NCBI GenBank assembly: GCA_043228905.1
Contig: JBHGNT010000006.1
Span: 14,074,001-14,138,000, forward strand
Direction: 5' to 3'
Source of the DNA: Azolla caroliniana
Taxonomy: Eukaryota > Polypodiophyta
Length of the DNA: 64,000 nucleotides
Shown here: positions 42,100 through 54,400 of the stretch, piece by piece
Layout of the letters: the number at the start of each line of letters is the position of its first letter
How positions within the stretch are numbered: position 1 is the stretch's first letter
The notes under the pieces: model-generated
What the model was told of the DNA's origin: nothing
Databases searched by the model: none
What the model saw: the letters and a program-made list of their open reading frames with translations, nothing else
Made by a program: the position numbers and the translations under genes

Positions 42100-42900
42100 A
42101 TTTTTATGTGTCTTTTGGATCTTTTTGCTAGCTTCCCATGTGAGTCTTGGAAGTCAATGTGAAGTTCCTTATTGAACCTTGAGCATGTATTCAACAACCC
42201 TTTCCATGGCCATGATCTAAGCAAGAAGTGATCTCGTCTCAAGAAGTAGGAGGGTGTATAACTTTTGTTTCTTGACTTCAAGAAACTCTATAAGAAAATG
42301 CTTTTGAAATTTTTTGAGCTCTTTTTAAGTTGACTTGCAAATGCAACTACTCTGTACTTCCACCCCATAGAGAAGCACAAATGTCACCAAAGTGTAATAA
42401 AGGTATTTGTCGAGGACTCAATACCTAATATCTCAATGATTGCTTTTGTTCTCAAATGTATAATACACTCTCTTTCTCCCCTGTAGGTGATGGGTGGCAC
42501 ATTCATTCCATCTGATTTTCAACGGATCTTTAGAACCAAGGTGCTTAAACCTTTCCAAGTGGCTCATTATTATACATAATGCATGTTTTATCCTTATTTA
42601 GGCTCTTCACAAACATAAACTTTGTTTTAGAGCTATTAACCCTCAACTTTGTATGCATGAGACACTCTTCCAATGCCCACGTAAGCTTGTGTGCATCTCC
42701 TAAACTATTTGCAAAATGTACCACATCATCTACCATATAACAAAAGCATGATGACTACATTCGAAATGACAACTTCTTCAATGTCTTCTTCCTTTAGAAA
42801 CTTGGCAATCCTTTGTTCTAATTCATCACTACACAAACCAAATAGAGTTGGTGAGAGGGGACATCCTTGCTTAACACCAAGAGATAGATAGATAGATAGT
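42100..42900 (-). pseudogene. LINE (non-LTR retrotransposon) RT remnant
   Basis: On the minus strand, near 42880-42790, GVKQGCPLSPTLFGL is the conserved non-LTR reverse transcriptase phrase. Close downstream is VDDVVHFANSLGDAHKL (42736-42685), the catalytic region with the usual A/V-D-D. LRVNSSKTKFMFV follows. Further left, phrases such as FVLLYGVEVQSS (about 42390-42330) match the post-RT part of plant LINEs. Frames are broken. Only the RT middle and downstream part is present. It abuts the COP-C LTR at 42099, so it may be older DNA into which COP-C inserted. Confidence 0.72.
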
Positions 42901-43914
42901 TATAGAGAGAGAGAGAGAGAGGGAAAGACTCCATGAACAAATCCTAAATGAAGATAAAAAGAGGGAATGTAAGATTGGTCATGTCTACCCATAAACAAGC
43001 GCCACCAAATGCCTCATCTTGATTGTACTATTGTGCTTGTAGAGTCTTAACTCAAGGCTCGAATACTTCCAAACGATGGGTTGTTTGTGTTTATGGAGAT
43101 GGTGTTTGCTTCCTCTCCCAAGATGAGCTTGGGAAAAAATGGATTAAGCTAGTTGTTTGGGGGCAAATGGAACATGGGGAGGGAAAGTCAATGCCCTTGC
43201 ATATATTATTCCAATGGATATGGGAGTGCCTTATCTACGAAAGTTCCATGGACACTTTTGGTCTTTAATTGCATGACATGGTGCAAATTATCTAAACCCC
43301 TCTCGAAATACAAAGTGGCATCTCTACTTTAGATGTCAAATTATATAAAATACATCTATAAATGCAATATTCTTCTAGTTCTATGTCTTCATTACATGGT
43401 TGGCAATGGGCATAACATATTGTGAGTTGCTACTTTCTTCCATCTTCTAATATCTAACATGAGGGAATGCAAAGAGGTGCATATTTGTCTAATGTTCACC
43501 TACAAGCTAGGCGTGTATCCATGTATGTAGGGTAAATGATGAAACAATCAATGAAGACTTGTAGAATAATGAGATGTTAACCCATGCCCTCAACACAACT
43601 CACTTTCCCCTTGTTAAGCCCTAAATTGGGGTAGTCCCAAAAGTAATGAATGGTTTTCATTGGTATAAGTATATACCATGCAACGTTAACCAAGTAGTGA
43701 AATGAACATTACAATTTCTGATGTTCGATTGCTACTAATTGCATTGAGGAAGCAAGCAAAACTTTAGCTACCATGGTGGATGATGTCGTAGATTAGGTTT
43801 GATTGACCTCTTGTGGCTTTGCTCATATCATAGGTGGTGAGCGGTTTTTCCATGTGCTCTGGTTTATTGTGATGAGAGTTGCATCAAAAGCCATGACATT
43901 GAGCAATTGGGGCA

Positions 43915-43917
<3 letters not shown>

Positions 43918-43972
<55 letters not shown>
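43918..43972. repeat. (TG)n microsatellite
   Basis: About 27 uninterrupted TG units, followed by alternating purine-pyrimidine TGCACGCACGTGCG. The whole tract could adopt Z-DNA. Confidence 0.95.
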
Positions 43973-43973
<1 letters not shown>

Positions 43974-44249
43974 ACGCACGTGCGAGTGATGATGATGTGG
44001 GGGGGTGGGGTAGGGTTGTCCTTAGATCTTTTTCCTTATCTTTGACTCAAGTAGGTAGTAGTGGTGGTGGTGGTGGTGTCTACAATCTATGTACATATGT
44101 GGTGTGTAAGAAGAAGGATCTTTGAACCCCCCACCCCCCCCCCAAAAAAAACAATCTCTTTTTCGTTTCTCATCCCTTTTTATTTAACACATAAACAAAT
44201 GTTCTCTCGCTCTTCTATGTGTGTATTAAAACAAGACGACACCACACAT

Positions 44250-44250
<1 letters not shown>

Positions 44251-44294
<44 letters not shown>

Positions 44295-44501
44295 CTCTTT
44301 ATATACATACACATACATGACTATGATGGAACTTTCAACCTTTTTTACGCCCATCTCTCTCTCTCGGAGCGCGCTCGCACAAAAACACACGCACACGCGC
44401 GCGCGCACACACATATACTCTCTCTCTCTCTCTCTCATTCGCTTTCGTTGTTGCTACAGTTCTCCTGCAACAAGCTCGTGGGCAACCCCACCCCCCCTCG
44501 T

Positions 44502-44545
<44 letters not shown>
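44251..44545. repeat. Cluster of (CT)n microsatellites
   Basis: Pure CT tracts of about 40 bp occur at 44251-44290 and 44503-44545, with a shorter one near 44420-44437 next to an alternating CA/CG tract (44380-44413). The cluster lies 0.9-1.2 kb upstream of the LRR gene. Confidence 0.92.
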
Positions 44546-44548
<3 letters not shown>

Positions 44549-45432
44549 GTGGATGCGTGTTGCTGCAGCTGCTACTACCTGCTTGCCCTGCCTTTTACTC
44601 AGCGCCTTGTCCCCCCCACCTCTCCCTTTTAAGTCTAGACTCTACACCCCTCCTCTCTCTCTCTCTCTTTCTCCCTACCTATTATTCCTCCACCTATGAT
44701 AGGATGCTCCTATTTATTAGTAAAGTAAGGTAAGGTAAAGACGATGGTAGGAGGGGGGGGGGGGGCTAGCTGAAGAGTTCTCATACATATTTAATTAGAT
44801 AATACCCCTACATTTCACCGCACATGCCCCCCCCCCCTCTCTCTCTCTCTCTCTCTATCTATATTTTTGTTATTATTGTTTACAATTTTCTGTTTCTCTT
44901 GCATATTGTTTGTTTGTGTACACTTATCCCTTATCTATTGCTTAAACGAAGGGGACTCTGTGTCTCTCTCTCTCTCTGCTTTAACAGTAATTCCAACATT
45001 CACCTGAACATTGTTATGATCCCATCTCATTTTGCTCAATTATATGATGCATTATTCTTCCTCAACAATACTTTCTCTCTCTCTCTCTCTCTCTCTCTAG
45101 CGTTTTTGCTCCATGACCTCCATCCACTAACCTTAACTACTCGCATAGTCCGTCCTCAACAATCTCAATCATCTAATCTCTCTCTCTCTGACTGCGATCT
45201 TGTAGACGACGGCGCTCCTTGCGAAAGCCCTACATTTGAACCATGCAAACCCTAACCTCCACCTTGATACGACATTTGAAGCATTGATCAAATTTAGCAG
45301 CAAAGTTAGCAATCTCTGTTTCTCTCTCTGTCGAGAGAGAGAAAGAGAAAGAGTCTGTCTCTCTCTTCCTCCCTCCCTTCTAGTTGTTGACCTTGGCCGT
45401 CGTGAATTAAAAAAAGGGCTAGCTAGGGCTGA

Positions 45433-46914
45433 ATGAAGCAAAATAAGATGAAGAAGAGCCTTGTGCACATGCACATGCACTTCTTCTTCATCCTCCTCCT
45501 CCTCCTAGTAATAATCATAATATTAATGATAATAGAAGGTGAAGGGGCAGCAGGGGGCATGACGACGCTGAAGGTGAAGGTGAAGGTGAAAGTGGAGGAG
45601 GAGGAGGAGGCGGCGGCCCCAACCCCCCAAATGAGCAGCGGCGAGGAAGAGGCACTGTTCGAGGTGATGGAGTCAATGGCGGGGGAGGTGGCGTGGCGAT
45701 CCCTGCACCCTCAGCCTTGCACTTACGACACTTGGGAGGGCCTGGTGTGCGAGCAACTCCAAGATGGGCTCCTCCATGTCACAAGACTTGACTTCGGCTA
45801 CAAACCAAACCCTACTTGTACCAGCAATGCATCCATCCCCTTGGCCATCACCAGGCTCCCTTGGCTCAGGAGTCTCTTCATCTTTGAGTGCTTCAATGGC
45901 CATAACACCACTATCCCCCCTTTCCTTGCTAAATTGGCACCCTCTCTCCAGGAGTTGAGCTTCAGAGCCAATTCTGCACTTGTCGGTGGCATCCCCGTCG
46001 AGCTCTCCACCCTCTCATCCCTCCAATTGCTTAGCCTGTCACAAAACAATCTCCATGGCACCCTCTCCCAGGACCTGTCCCGCCTTCGCGCACTACAACA
46101 CCTCGATTTCAGCGACAACCTACTCTTTGGGACACTCCCCCCAGAGTTGGGCGCCTTACAAAACCTTGTCATTCTTGACCTTAGCACTAATTTGTTCACC
46201 GGATCTTTGCCGTCCTCGTGGGGCAACTTGACCAAGCTCCAAAAGCTCGACTTGAGCCTCAATTCACTTCGTGGGCCACTCCCACCCGAGTTCGGGAACC
46301 TTCAGAACTTGCAATTTCTGGCTGTCAATCAAAATTCAATCAATGGACCATACCCGGCTTCAATGGCAAACCTTGGGAGTCTGCAATACCTTATAATGGA
46401 CAACAACCCCATGAATTCCACATTACCGAGCTTCATAGGAGCATTTAAAAGCTTAATGGCATTGAGCCTGTCCAACTCTGGATATTCCGGGGATATTCCC
46501 TCATCGCTCAGCATGCTTAGAAACTTGACAGTGTTGTCTTTGGATAGGAACAATTTGTCCGGAGAGATTCCCCAAGGCTTAGGGAATCTCGACAATCTTT
46601 ATCAGCTTAATTTGAGCAAAAATAGTCTGAGTGGGCCGATTCCTTTCTCCCCGCAGTTTGTGACGAAGCTTGGGCGAAACATGGACCTTCGTGGAAATCT
46701 CGGTTTATGTTCACATTGGTCGGACCCTAAGATTTCAATCAACACACCTGGCTTGCAAGGTGTGGGTATGTGTGGTGACCCCAAATATTCGACTTTGTTA
46801 AGCTCATCAGATTCATGCAATATGAGACTAGGCATACTAGGCAGGTCCTCATGGAAAGCTGCAGTGCTATTCTCAGCTTCAATGCTCATCTTTAATAGTA
46901 ACTTTGGGTTGTGA
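45433..46914 (+). CDS. Secreted leucine-rich-repeat protein, PII-2-like
   Basis: Uninterrupted single-exon frame, 493 aa. The start is ATG 45433, or ATG 45448 (residue 6), which would also suit the signal peptide. A strongly hydrophobic segment at 17-34 is a signal peptide or anchor. Residues 44-65 are a low-complexity KVKVKVKV/EEEEE stretch. An LRR N-cap follows with the Cys pair C96 and C106 (PCTYDTWEGLVC). About ten plant-type repeats of the LxxLxLxxNxLxGxIP form span 145-420. Cysteines at 426, 447 and 462 cap the array, and the end (474-493) is hydrophobic with no kinase, which fits GPI anchoring. The layout resembles the plant PII-2 (Piriformospora indica-insensitive 2) LRR family, membrane-linked proteins of symbiosis or defence signalling. 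The assignment is from memory of the family, not a search. Confidence 0.88.
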   Translation: MKQNKMKKSLVHMHMHFFFILLLLLVIIIILMIIEGEGAAGGMTTLKVKVKVKVEEEEEAAAPTPQMSSGEEEALFEVMESMAGEVAWRSLHPQPCTYDTWEGLVCEQLQDGLLHVTRLDFGYKPNPTCTSNASIPLAITRLPWLRSLFIFECFNGHNTTIPPFLAKLAPSLQELSFRANSALVGGIPVELSTLSSLQLLSLSQNNLHGTLSQDLSRLRALQHLDFSDNLLFGTLPPELGALQNLVILDLSTNLFTGSLPSSWGNLTKLQKLDLSLNSLRGPLPPEFGNLQNLQFLAVNQNSINGPYPASMANLGSLQYLIMDNNPMNSTLPSFIGAFKSLMALSLSNSGYSGDIPSSLSMLRNLTVLSLDRNNLSGEIPQGLGNLDNLYQLNLSKNSLSGPIPFSPQFVTKLGRNMDLRGNLGLCSHWSDPKISINTPGLQGVGMCGDPKYSTLLSSSDSCNMRLGILGRSSWKAAVLFSASMLIFNSNFGL

Positions 46915-48756
46915 AGCGAATTCGAGCCAAATTGTGAAGAGAATGTCATGATGATATGGCGGCAGCATCAACAACAACGACAACAACGACAACTTATATA
47001 TAATTAATTGGTTCCTATGCATGCCAACTTAGGAAGGATGTCGTCTGTTCATCATTACATGTATTAAAGGGTTTATAAGTACTAAAAGAAGACCTTTGCA
47101 TTTTCTTCCTTTGATAGTTTCCATTTTTCTTCCCTTATTATGAGGAGAGAACGGCCATTCTCGGTGGGGTGGTGTACAACAAAGAAGGCTGCCACTTCTG
47201 GTACCACACAAATCTCTGATAAGATAGAAAATATATACATCCCTGCTGATCCATCTCTATATTCTTGCTTCCTGTTCCAGCTATAACATAATATGCCATT
47301 CTTATTTGTATAGTCACATGGTGTCTTGCCTTCCTCTTCTACAGGCATTTGTGATAAGGTTTCCACAGGCACAGCATTAATGTTGCATATGGTCTCTTTT
47401 ATATCTATCTCATTGTTTTTATCCTATGACTAGTTAATTCTCTTCGATGATTTCATGGATGAGGGGGGTCTAAGCATTTTTAACCATCACCTATTGCTTG
47501 CTAAGCTTCACTGGCTTTTAATCCTCCGGTTTCCCCAAAAATCTCCCCCTCCTTTAACTCTATTATCACGGGGGATAAATATAATTAATGGTGAACTCTC
47601 CTGAGTATTTGCAGCAATTTTTGTGTTCGGTTTTTTTACTCTGTGAAGTAGCTAGGCACTGGTAGGTTATAACTTATATATATGTATGTCTTATTACATT
47701 GTCGATGAAGTGTGAGCACTATCAAGCAAATAAATGCATTGACTTAATGTCTTACTCTGCGTCGGGAGAAGATATGTCATAAAAGAATGTAATATAATAT
47801 GCACTATACCAAGAGGTGAGAAACCAATCAATAGTATTTACATCTCCAGCTAGAGGCATTAAACAAGAGAGGGCATATAAGTATGTACATATGTAATAAT
47901 GTATGGCTGCCAATTGAGACTTAACAACATGTGGAATATCACATACACAATGGAGTTTAGGATGGAGTAGTCTAAACAAAGTGTCCGAATCAGATGACTT
48001 GCTAGGATCCTTAACTTCACAAAATGAGCAACTTGATGCACAAAAAAATATTAAATAGTGGTTGCTCCATATTAGTAGAAGAAAGATCTCATACGATTGT
48101 AGTTCGCAAACATCATACTTATTGCCCAACACAAACATTGTAACAACACAACCATTGCGCGAAATCCCAAGTTGACAAGGCTAAGGAAATAGACATTCCT
48201 TTCAAGACATTGGCTAAAGACATGGTAACGTATATATGTGTTTTTGGTTCTAGTGTCTCTCTCCACAACCAACTAGAAGGGAAGAAAATATCAAACTAGA
48301 GTTTTTCATATAGTAAATGAAGGTTTACATGTACATATCCCCTATTAGTTTTGTTCAATCTAGAAAGCACATATCTCGAGAAATATATATGTACATATAT
48401 CAAGCTTCGAAATTTCGAGACAAAAAGCAAATGTTTCCGTTTAGCTAGCATGTATGTGGAAAGGCACATACATGCATGCATGTAGCTATGTGCTCTTTGG
48501 AATATGTATTGTTCATGTACAATGAATTTTAGATTCTACCTCTACGTTGTCAATAGTATAGCAACTTGAAGGATCACATCCTTCCATCAATGGGGTCTGT
48601 TTGTGGGCCATTGCTAGTTGGAAAGTTGTTGAATAATATATGAACAAAAATATTTAGACCGTCTACGGTTATTGGCATGGCAAACGTTTAAGTGAAAATA
48701 TTGATATGTGTGCGTGACTTAACTTCGTTAAGTGTGGAAAGTACGGATGTGAAGAA

Positions 48757-48759
<3 letters not shown>
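46915..48759. other. Intergenic DNA downstream of the LRR gene
   Basis: AT-rich, with no coding region or repeat family recognised. Open frames here are short and lack domain-like sequence. The 3' end of the LRR transcript presumably lies in the first few hundred bases, but no clear polyadenylation signal was fixed. Confidence 0.6.

Positions 48760-48801
<42 letters not shown>
48760..48801. repeat. (AT)n microsatellite
   Basis: About 20 uninterrupted AT units. Confidence 0.95.
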
Positions 48802-48803
<2 letters not shown>

Positions 48804-49614
48804 TTTAAACTTTGAAGTTTGAGTAGATGAACTATTCACTTTGTGTATCTAGCATGCATCTAGAAGTGCACATGCATGCATACAATGCTTAACCTATGGG
48901 ATGCAAATAATGCCACACATATTGTACAAACCAATATCTTTTGTTTGTTTGTGTTTTTAGCAAACATGCAAAGTTTTAGATTTTTTCTATGTGTTTTTAA
49001 CAAATAATGTACAAACATTACTTCCTTATATGTTAAATGAAATTTTTATTTTAAACACAATCACTTACCACAATGGGAATAGTTGCAATAAATATAAAAA
49101 CATTGAGGTCCAACAGCAAAATTATGTGGTTCAAAATAATATTGCATAAATAGTATTTTGTTCATTACATTATGAGATTGCCCCTCAGGTCTCGATGCTT
49201 CACTGATTCTATGCAGGGGCACAAGCCAGGCGAGACTTACTGCCATTCCCTTCCGCCTCTAGAAAAGCCAGCAACATAGACCCATGGGAATGCCTTGGGC
49301 AGAAAACGAAGATAACTAAAAAAGGGTGCAACACCAAGACTTCCCAAGAGGTCACTCATCCCAGTACTGTTCTAGCCCAACCACAATTAACTATGGAGTT
49401 TCAATGAGATTTGGTGTATTAGCACTAATATGACCACATCATAGCAACACTTTACGTTGCAAGGTACATGAAGAGCAACAAAATGCTCTACAAGAACAAC
49501 AAAAATGGAGGCCCTACGCCACCATTCCAACTGCATGCGTGACTAGTGGTGAAGGCTAAGGCTAGAGAAGGAAATATATATATATATATACATACATACA
49601 TACATACATACATT
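48802..49614. other. AT-rich intergenic DNA ending in (AT)n(CATA)n
   Basis: No gene recognised in 48802-49572. A compound microsatellite (AT)n then (CATA)n occupies 49573-49612, directly before a TGTTGAGAATCAAGCTCAAC stretch (49615-49634) that resembles the LTR start of the COP-E lineage. Confidence 0.6.
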
Positions 49615-49675
49615 GTTGAGAATCAAGCTCAACCTAGTGCAACGTGTGAACACACCCTTTGAGAATCTATGATCC

Positions 49676-51026
49676 CTCAAAGGTCAAGAGTCACACCACT
49701 ACTCTCTCTCTGTCCCTGGTTTTCGATCACCGATTCCTTGGACTGTTCTTCATCTGAATCCGATTCGGGGTCTTGTCCGGTTCCAGTGTCAGATTCTTCT
49801 TCTTCGGTCGGTTTGGTTTCTTGTCCGATTCCATCCGGTTCTTCGAGTGTCATCCGGCTTCCGACCAGATGGGTCCTAACACCTTCCGACCGATCTCTGT
49901 CGGTTGACCCGAAGTTTGTTGTCTTCTTCTCCGACTCCCAGTCGGTAATGATCTTGTCTTCCATGAAGACTATGTTTCAACTCTGAAAAACCTTCTTCTC
50001 GACCAAGTCCCATACACGATAGCCAAACTCATCATCACCATATCCGAGGAATATGCATGGTCGGGACTTCGGATCTAATTTCCCTCTCTTGTCCTTCGCT
50101 ACATGCAAGTAATCAAGACAACCGAACACCTTCAGATGTCGGTAAGACACGTCTTTACCGGTCCATACTCTCTGTGGTGTGTTTCCGTCCAAGGGTGCTA
50201 AGGTGATCTGTTTATCACATAGGTCATCGTCATCAACGCCTCAGTCCAAAACGTCTTGGACAACTTAGCATCTGCCAACATGCTTCGGACTCTCTCCATC
50301 ACAGTCTAGTTCATCCTTTCATCCAATACATTTAGTTCTGATGTCTTCGGCACGGTGAATTCAAGCCGAATCCCTTTTGATTGGTAGTACTCCTCGAACT
50401 GCCCCCGGTATTCGCCTCTATTGTCTGCTCGAATCACCTTCAGCTTCCGACTGGTTTCCCTTTCCACTCTTGCATGGAATTCCTTGAAGTCGGATAATAC
50501 CTGATCCTTTGTCTTCAACTGTGAGACCCACAACTTCTGGCTATGGTCATCTATGAACGTCATGAAGTACTGCGACACAACATGTGACTTTGTGTCCACT
50601 TGGCATACATCGGTATGCACAAGCTCTAGTGGTTCTTTCCGTCTTGTCGGTGGACTCGACCGGAAAAAGGTTCGGTTCTGCTTGTCGGCCAAGCAATCGA
50701 TGTTCTTCTCAAGTTGCACGTCTTTCACCTCCGAAATGAGATTATCTTCGACAAGTCTCCGCATTCCCATCTGGCTCATGTGGCACAACCTATTGTACCA
50801 CAACTCACCAGCAGTATCACATACCACGTTCATTTCTACCCAGCATATCCAAGCATGGATCAAGTACAGTGTGTTGATATTCCGGGCTCAACCCACGATC
50901 AGGCTCCCTTTCCAAAACTTCATGACTCCATTTCAGATGCTACCCTGTAGCCTTCGTCAACCAGCCTACCGGTTAATATCAGGTTCAACTGAACCTCCGA
51001 AACATGTTAGACCTCTTTTAGTTGCA
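49676..51026 (-). pseudogene. COP-F integrase and linker
   Basis: Integrase (50863-50306) contains LWYNRLCHMSQMGMRRLVED, the zinc-domain end CLADKQN, the first catalytic Asp in LVHTDVCQVD, the second in VIRADNRGEY and the region of the third in PKTSELNVLDERMN, where the usual glycine has changed. The C-terminal part (50192-49977) contains SYRHLKVFGCLDYLHVA and CIFLGYGDDEFGYRVWDLVE. The acidic linker (49964-49677) stops abruptly at the left end. Stops separate the blocks. Confidence 0.82.
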
Positions 51027-51031
51027 GCTCA

Positions 51032-51456
51032 TGTCAGAACCAAGGATAAAAGATAGAGTGATGGAAGAAGGATATTAGAGAACACGAGAAGAAAGGAACG
51101 AAATACTAAGAGAAGAATGGATGTATAAGATAGAGAAAGAAAGAGAATGGATACAAGATATGTAATGAGAGCTAAAGATTGGTGTTGATTCGAATTGATT
51201 TGAGAATACATGTATGCCCTTATTTATAGGTTCCTATAGAATAGCTTAGAGATTTCTAGAATGTTCTAGACCTAGAATGCTCTAGGACATTCTAGAACAT
51301 TCTAGAATAATCTAGAGTTTTTACAATAATCAATGTAATACAAGAAGTAGCTTTTATTGTTTTATATAACAATAAGCTATCTTAATGGTTGAGGTTTTCA
51401 AGTATGAATTACAAGGTTCGAGGTTCAAGTCCGGGTGACGTCATGTGTTCATGACA
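51032..51456 (-). repeat. GYP-D 3' LTR
   Basis: 425 bp, TGTCAGAACC to CATGACA on the plus strand. It contains a pol III B-box-like GGTTCAAGTCC near 51422-51432 and repeated TCTAGAATGTTCTAG-type elements. The purine tract GAAGGAGGGATAG lies just inside on the minus strand (complement of 51457-51469). Confidence 0.93.
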
Positions 51457-54400
51457 CTATCCCTCCTTCGAGAACGCCGAGTGGAAGTCGGCGTTAACAT
51501 TGTTGGGTCAGGCTTGTTTGGATAGTGACGATGGAAGTCGTTGACCAGAGCTTCAGCATTACAAACGTTATCGATGGGTTCCCAAGTGCAATCACTCGGA
51601 GGATAACCAAGCCAATCAACTAGATAATAAAGCTTATTGCGCACAATCTTAGAATCGAGAATAGCAGCTACCTCATATTCGGGGCCATCCACAAGTTGTA
51701 CAGAAGGCGGTGGTGGCACGACACGATTAGGAATTAAAGAGGTGTGGCAAGGTTCCAAAAGAGAGCTATGAAAGACAGGGTGAAGCCGCATATGTGCAGG
51801 AAGGTTAAGACGAAATGTTGCATCATTAATCTGCGCCGTGATGACAAAAGGACCTAAGCGTTGATAGTCAAGCTTAGCACACGGTCGGGTAGTCTTGATG
51901 TGACGACGAAGCAACCATACACGGTCACCAACCTTAAACGGAGACTTAAGACGATGTCGATCGGCATTGGTCTTATGGTGTGCTTGCGCTTTCTGAAGAT
52001 GTGACGATAACTCGAACTGGATTTGTTGTAGTCGGTGGAGGTGATGCGCCGCACTAGGGTTTCGTGACACCTCGGGAAGATCCAATATACACCATCGAGG
52101 GTGGTTGCCGGTGTAGGCAAAGAAAGGTGTAACTTTGGTAGAAGAGTGGACCGTGTTGTTGTATGCAAACTTGGCAAGATGTAAAATATTACTCCAATCA
52201 TCTTGTTGATAACTAATGAAACATCAAAGATATTGCTCGAGCGTTTGATTTGTGCGCTCTGTTTGTCCGTCAGTTTGTGGATGATAAGCCGAAGAGAGTT
52301 TGCAAGAGATTTTGAGGCCTGCCCGTAGGTGCTTCCAAAAGTGTGAGATAAATTGAGGACCTCGATCGCTAATAATATCATTCGGGAGACCATGATGGCG
52401 AAATACTTCACGCATAATGAGATCTGCAGTTTCTTCACTATTGATGGTCTTTACACATGGGACAAAATGTGCCATCTTGGTGAACCGATCCACTACTGTT
52501 AAAATAGTATCAAAGCCTTTGGAAGGTGGCAGATCCGTGATGAAATCCATAGAAATAGACTGCCATGGCTTGTTGGGAGGGGGTAATGGTTGTAGTAAGC
52601 CATAAGGGTGATGCCGGGGTATTTTGGCGTGACAGCAGGTGTCACAAGTGCGAACATAATCTTCGACAAATTTTTGCAAGTGAGGCCACCAAAACGAACG
52701 TTTCACCAGCTCAATGGTCTTGGAAATACCAAAATGTCCAACCATGGGGGCATCATGACAATGTTTCAACACTTGAAGTCGGGGTGATCCGTCGGGGACG
52801 TAAAGGAGATTCTTGTAGAAGAGTAAACCATCTTGCCACTTGAAGTCATGATAATGTTGAGATGACCCTAGCAATGTGGAGCAAGATGGACGACTTGAAC
52901 CACAATGGGCTAAGACATCCTTAGCAAAATCATCCGAATGAAGTTGTTGCCGAATAGTGTCAAGAAGGGTAGAATCAAGTGGTGTGGCATAAATTGTTGT
53001 TACCTGTAGCTTTGATGGCCCGAGGAGAGTTTGCTTTTGATTGTCAAAGGCTGGATCTCCAGGTCGAAGTGTTAGATATGAACACCGAGACAGAGCATCT
53101 GCTTTCCCTTGTTGTTTTCCGGGGCGAAAAATGATCTTGAAATCGAAACGCGTTAGAAATTGGGCCCATCGAGCTTGTCGTCTATTTAATACTCGAGCTG
53201 TTTGAAAATATGTGAGATTTTTGTGATCACTATAAATGATAATCTGATGAGGTGATCCTTCTAGAAAATGACGCCATTGCTCGAATGAGTCGACCACAGC
53301 TAGTAACTCCTTGTCATGTACCTCATAGTTTATCTCCGAAACAGTAAATTTTCTCGAGTGAAACGCGACTGGATGTATCTGCCTGTCCTCGCCTGGTTGC
53401 GATAGGATACTCCCCAATGCAAATTCTGATGCATCCGCCTCAATAGTAAATGGCTTTTCAGGATCAATATGTGCTAGGATGGGTGCTGATGTGAATGCCT
53501 CTTTCAGCTGCGTAAAAGCCTTGTCCGCTTCGATACTCCAAAAAAAGGCTTGATTTTTCTTGGTGAGTTGAGTAAGGGGCAACACAATGCTTGAATAATT
53601 ATGTATGAATTTGCGATAGAAGTTCGCAAATCCGAGGAAACACTGGACATCCCGAACTGAGCATGGGGGTTTCCATTCCAATATTGTTTGGACTTTTGCC
53701 GGGTCCATGAAAACACCCTGGGATGAAATAGTGTATCCCAAAAATTCGACTTGTTTGCAATCAAAACTGCATTTCTCAAGTTTGGCATAAAGACCATACT
53801 TCCTTAGGCGTTCAAGTACTTGCCGCACATGTATATCATGCTCCCCCTGTGTTTTAGAGTAAATCAATAGATCATCTAGGTAGATGATTAGAAAAATATC
53901 CAAGAAATCCCGGAAGATGTCATTTGCCATATGTTGGAATACGACAGGTGCATTTGTGAGCCCGAAAGGCATGACTGTATACTCGAAATGACCATACCAA
54001 GTACGAAATGTTGTTTTCCACTCATCTCCCGGCCGAATTCGAACAAGATTATATGCACCCCTTAGATCAATTTTGGTAAAATGCTTTGCCCCACCAATGC
54101 ATTCTAAGAGATTGGAGATTAAAGGTAAAGCATACCTATTCCTTATGCTGACTTTATTTAAGCCTCGATAGTCCACGACCAAACGAAGGGAGCCATCCTT
54201 TTTCTTCACAAAAAAGATAGGAGCACCAGCTGGAGACTTTGAATGTCGAATAAACCCAAGTGCAAGATTTTCCTCGATGTATTCTCGAAGAACCTCAAGC
54301 TCAGTGGGTGATAAATTGTAAATCAGACCCCACGGTGGCTCTTTTCCTGGTTGGAGATCAATAGGACAGTCGTACGGCCGATGCTTTGGAAGAACACTAG

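Larger units (their letters stand above)
42885..45432. other. Gene-poor stretch with many microsatellites
   Basis: No convincing coding region is seen. It holds (GATA)n then (GA)n at 42885-42924, (TG)n at 43918-43972, (CT)n at 44251-44290 and 44503-44545, and shorter CT runs near 44430, 44655, 44837, 45078 and 45313. Short C and G homopolymers lie near 44130, 44752 and 44827. Open frames here are low-complexity translations of the repeats. The right end is the probable promoter and 5' UTR of the LRR gene. Confidence 0.8.

Noticed and set aside
43803-44125. Frames with long Cys-Val runs
   Set aside because: They are translation of the (TG)n tract.
44061-44733. Open frames of 160-212 aa on both strands
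   Set aside because: They are low-complexity Ser/Leu or Arg/Glu runs from CT/GA microsatellites.
45673-46262. Minus-strand open frames inside the LRR gene
   Set aside because: They are antisense shadows of the repeat-rich coding sequence, with no domain-like content.
47752-48481. Minus-strand frames of 60-128 aa downstream of the LRR gene
   Set aside because: AT-rich, without recognisable motifs, start context or neighbours. No support for a gene.
49615-49634. Start of an LTR of the COP-E lineage
   Set aside because: Only about 20 bp match (TGTTGAGAATCAAGCTCAAC) and the sequence then leaves the family. Too short to call an element.
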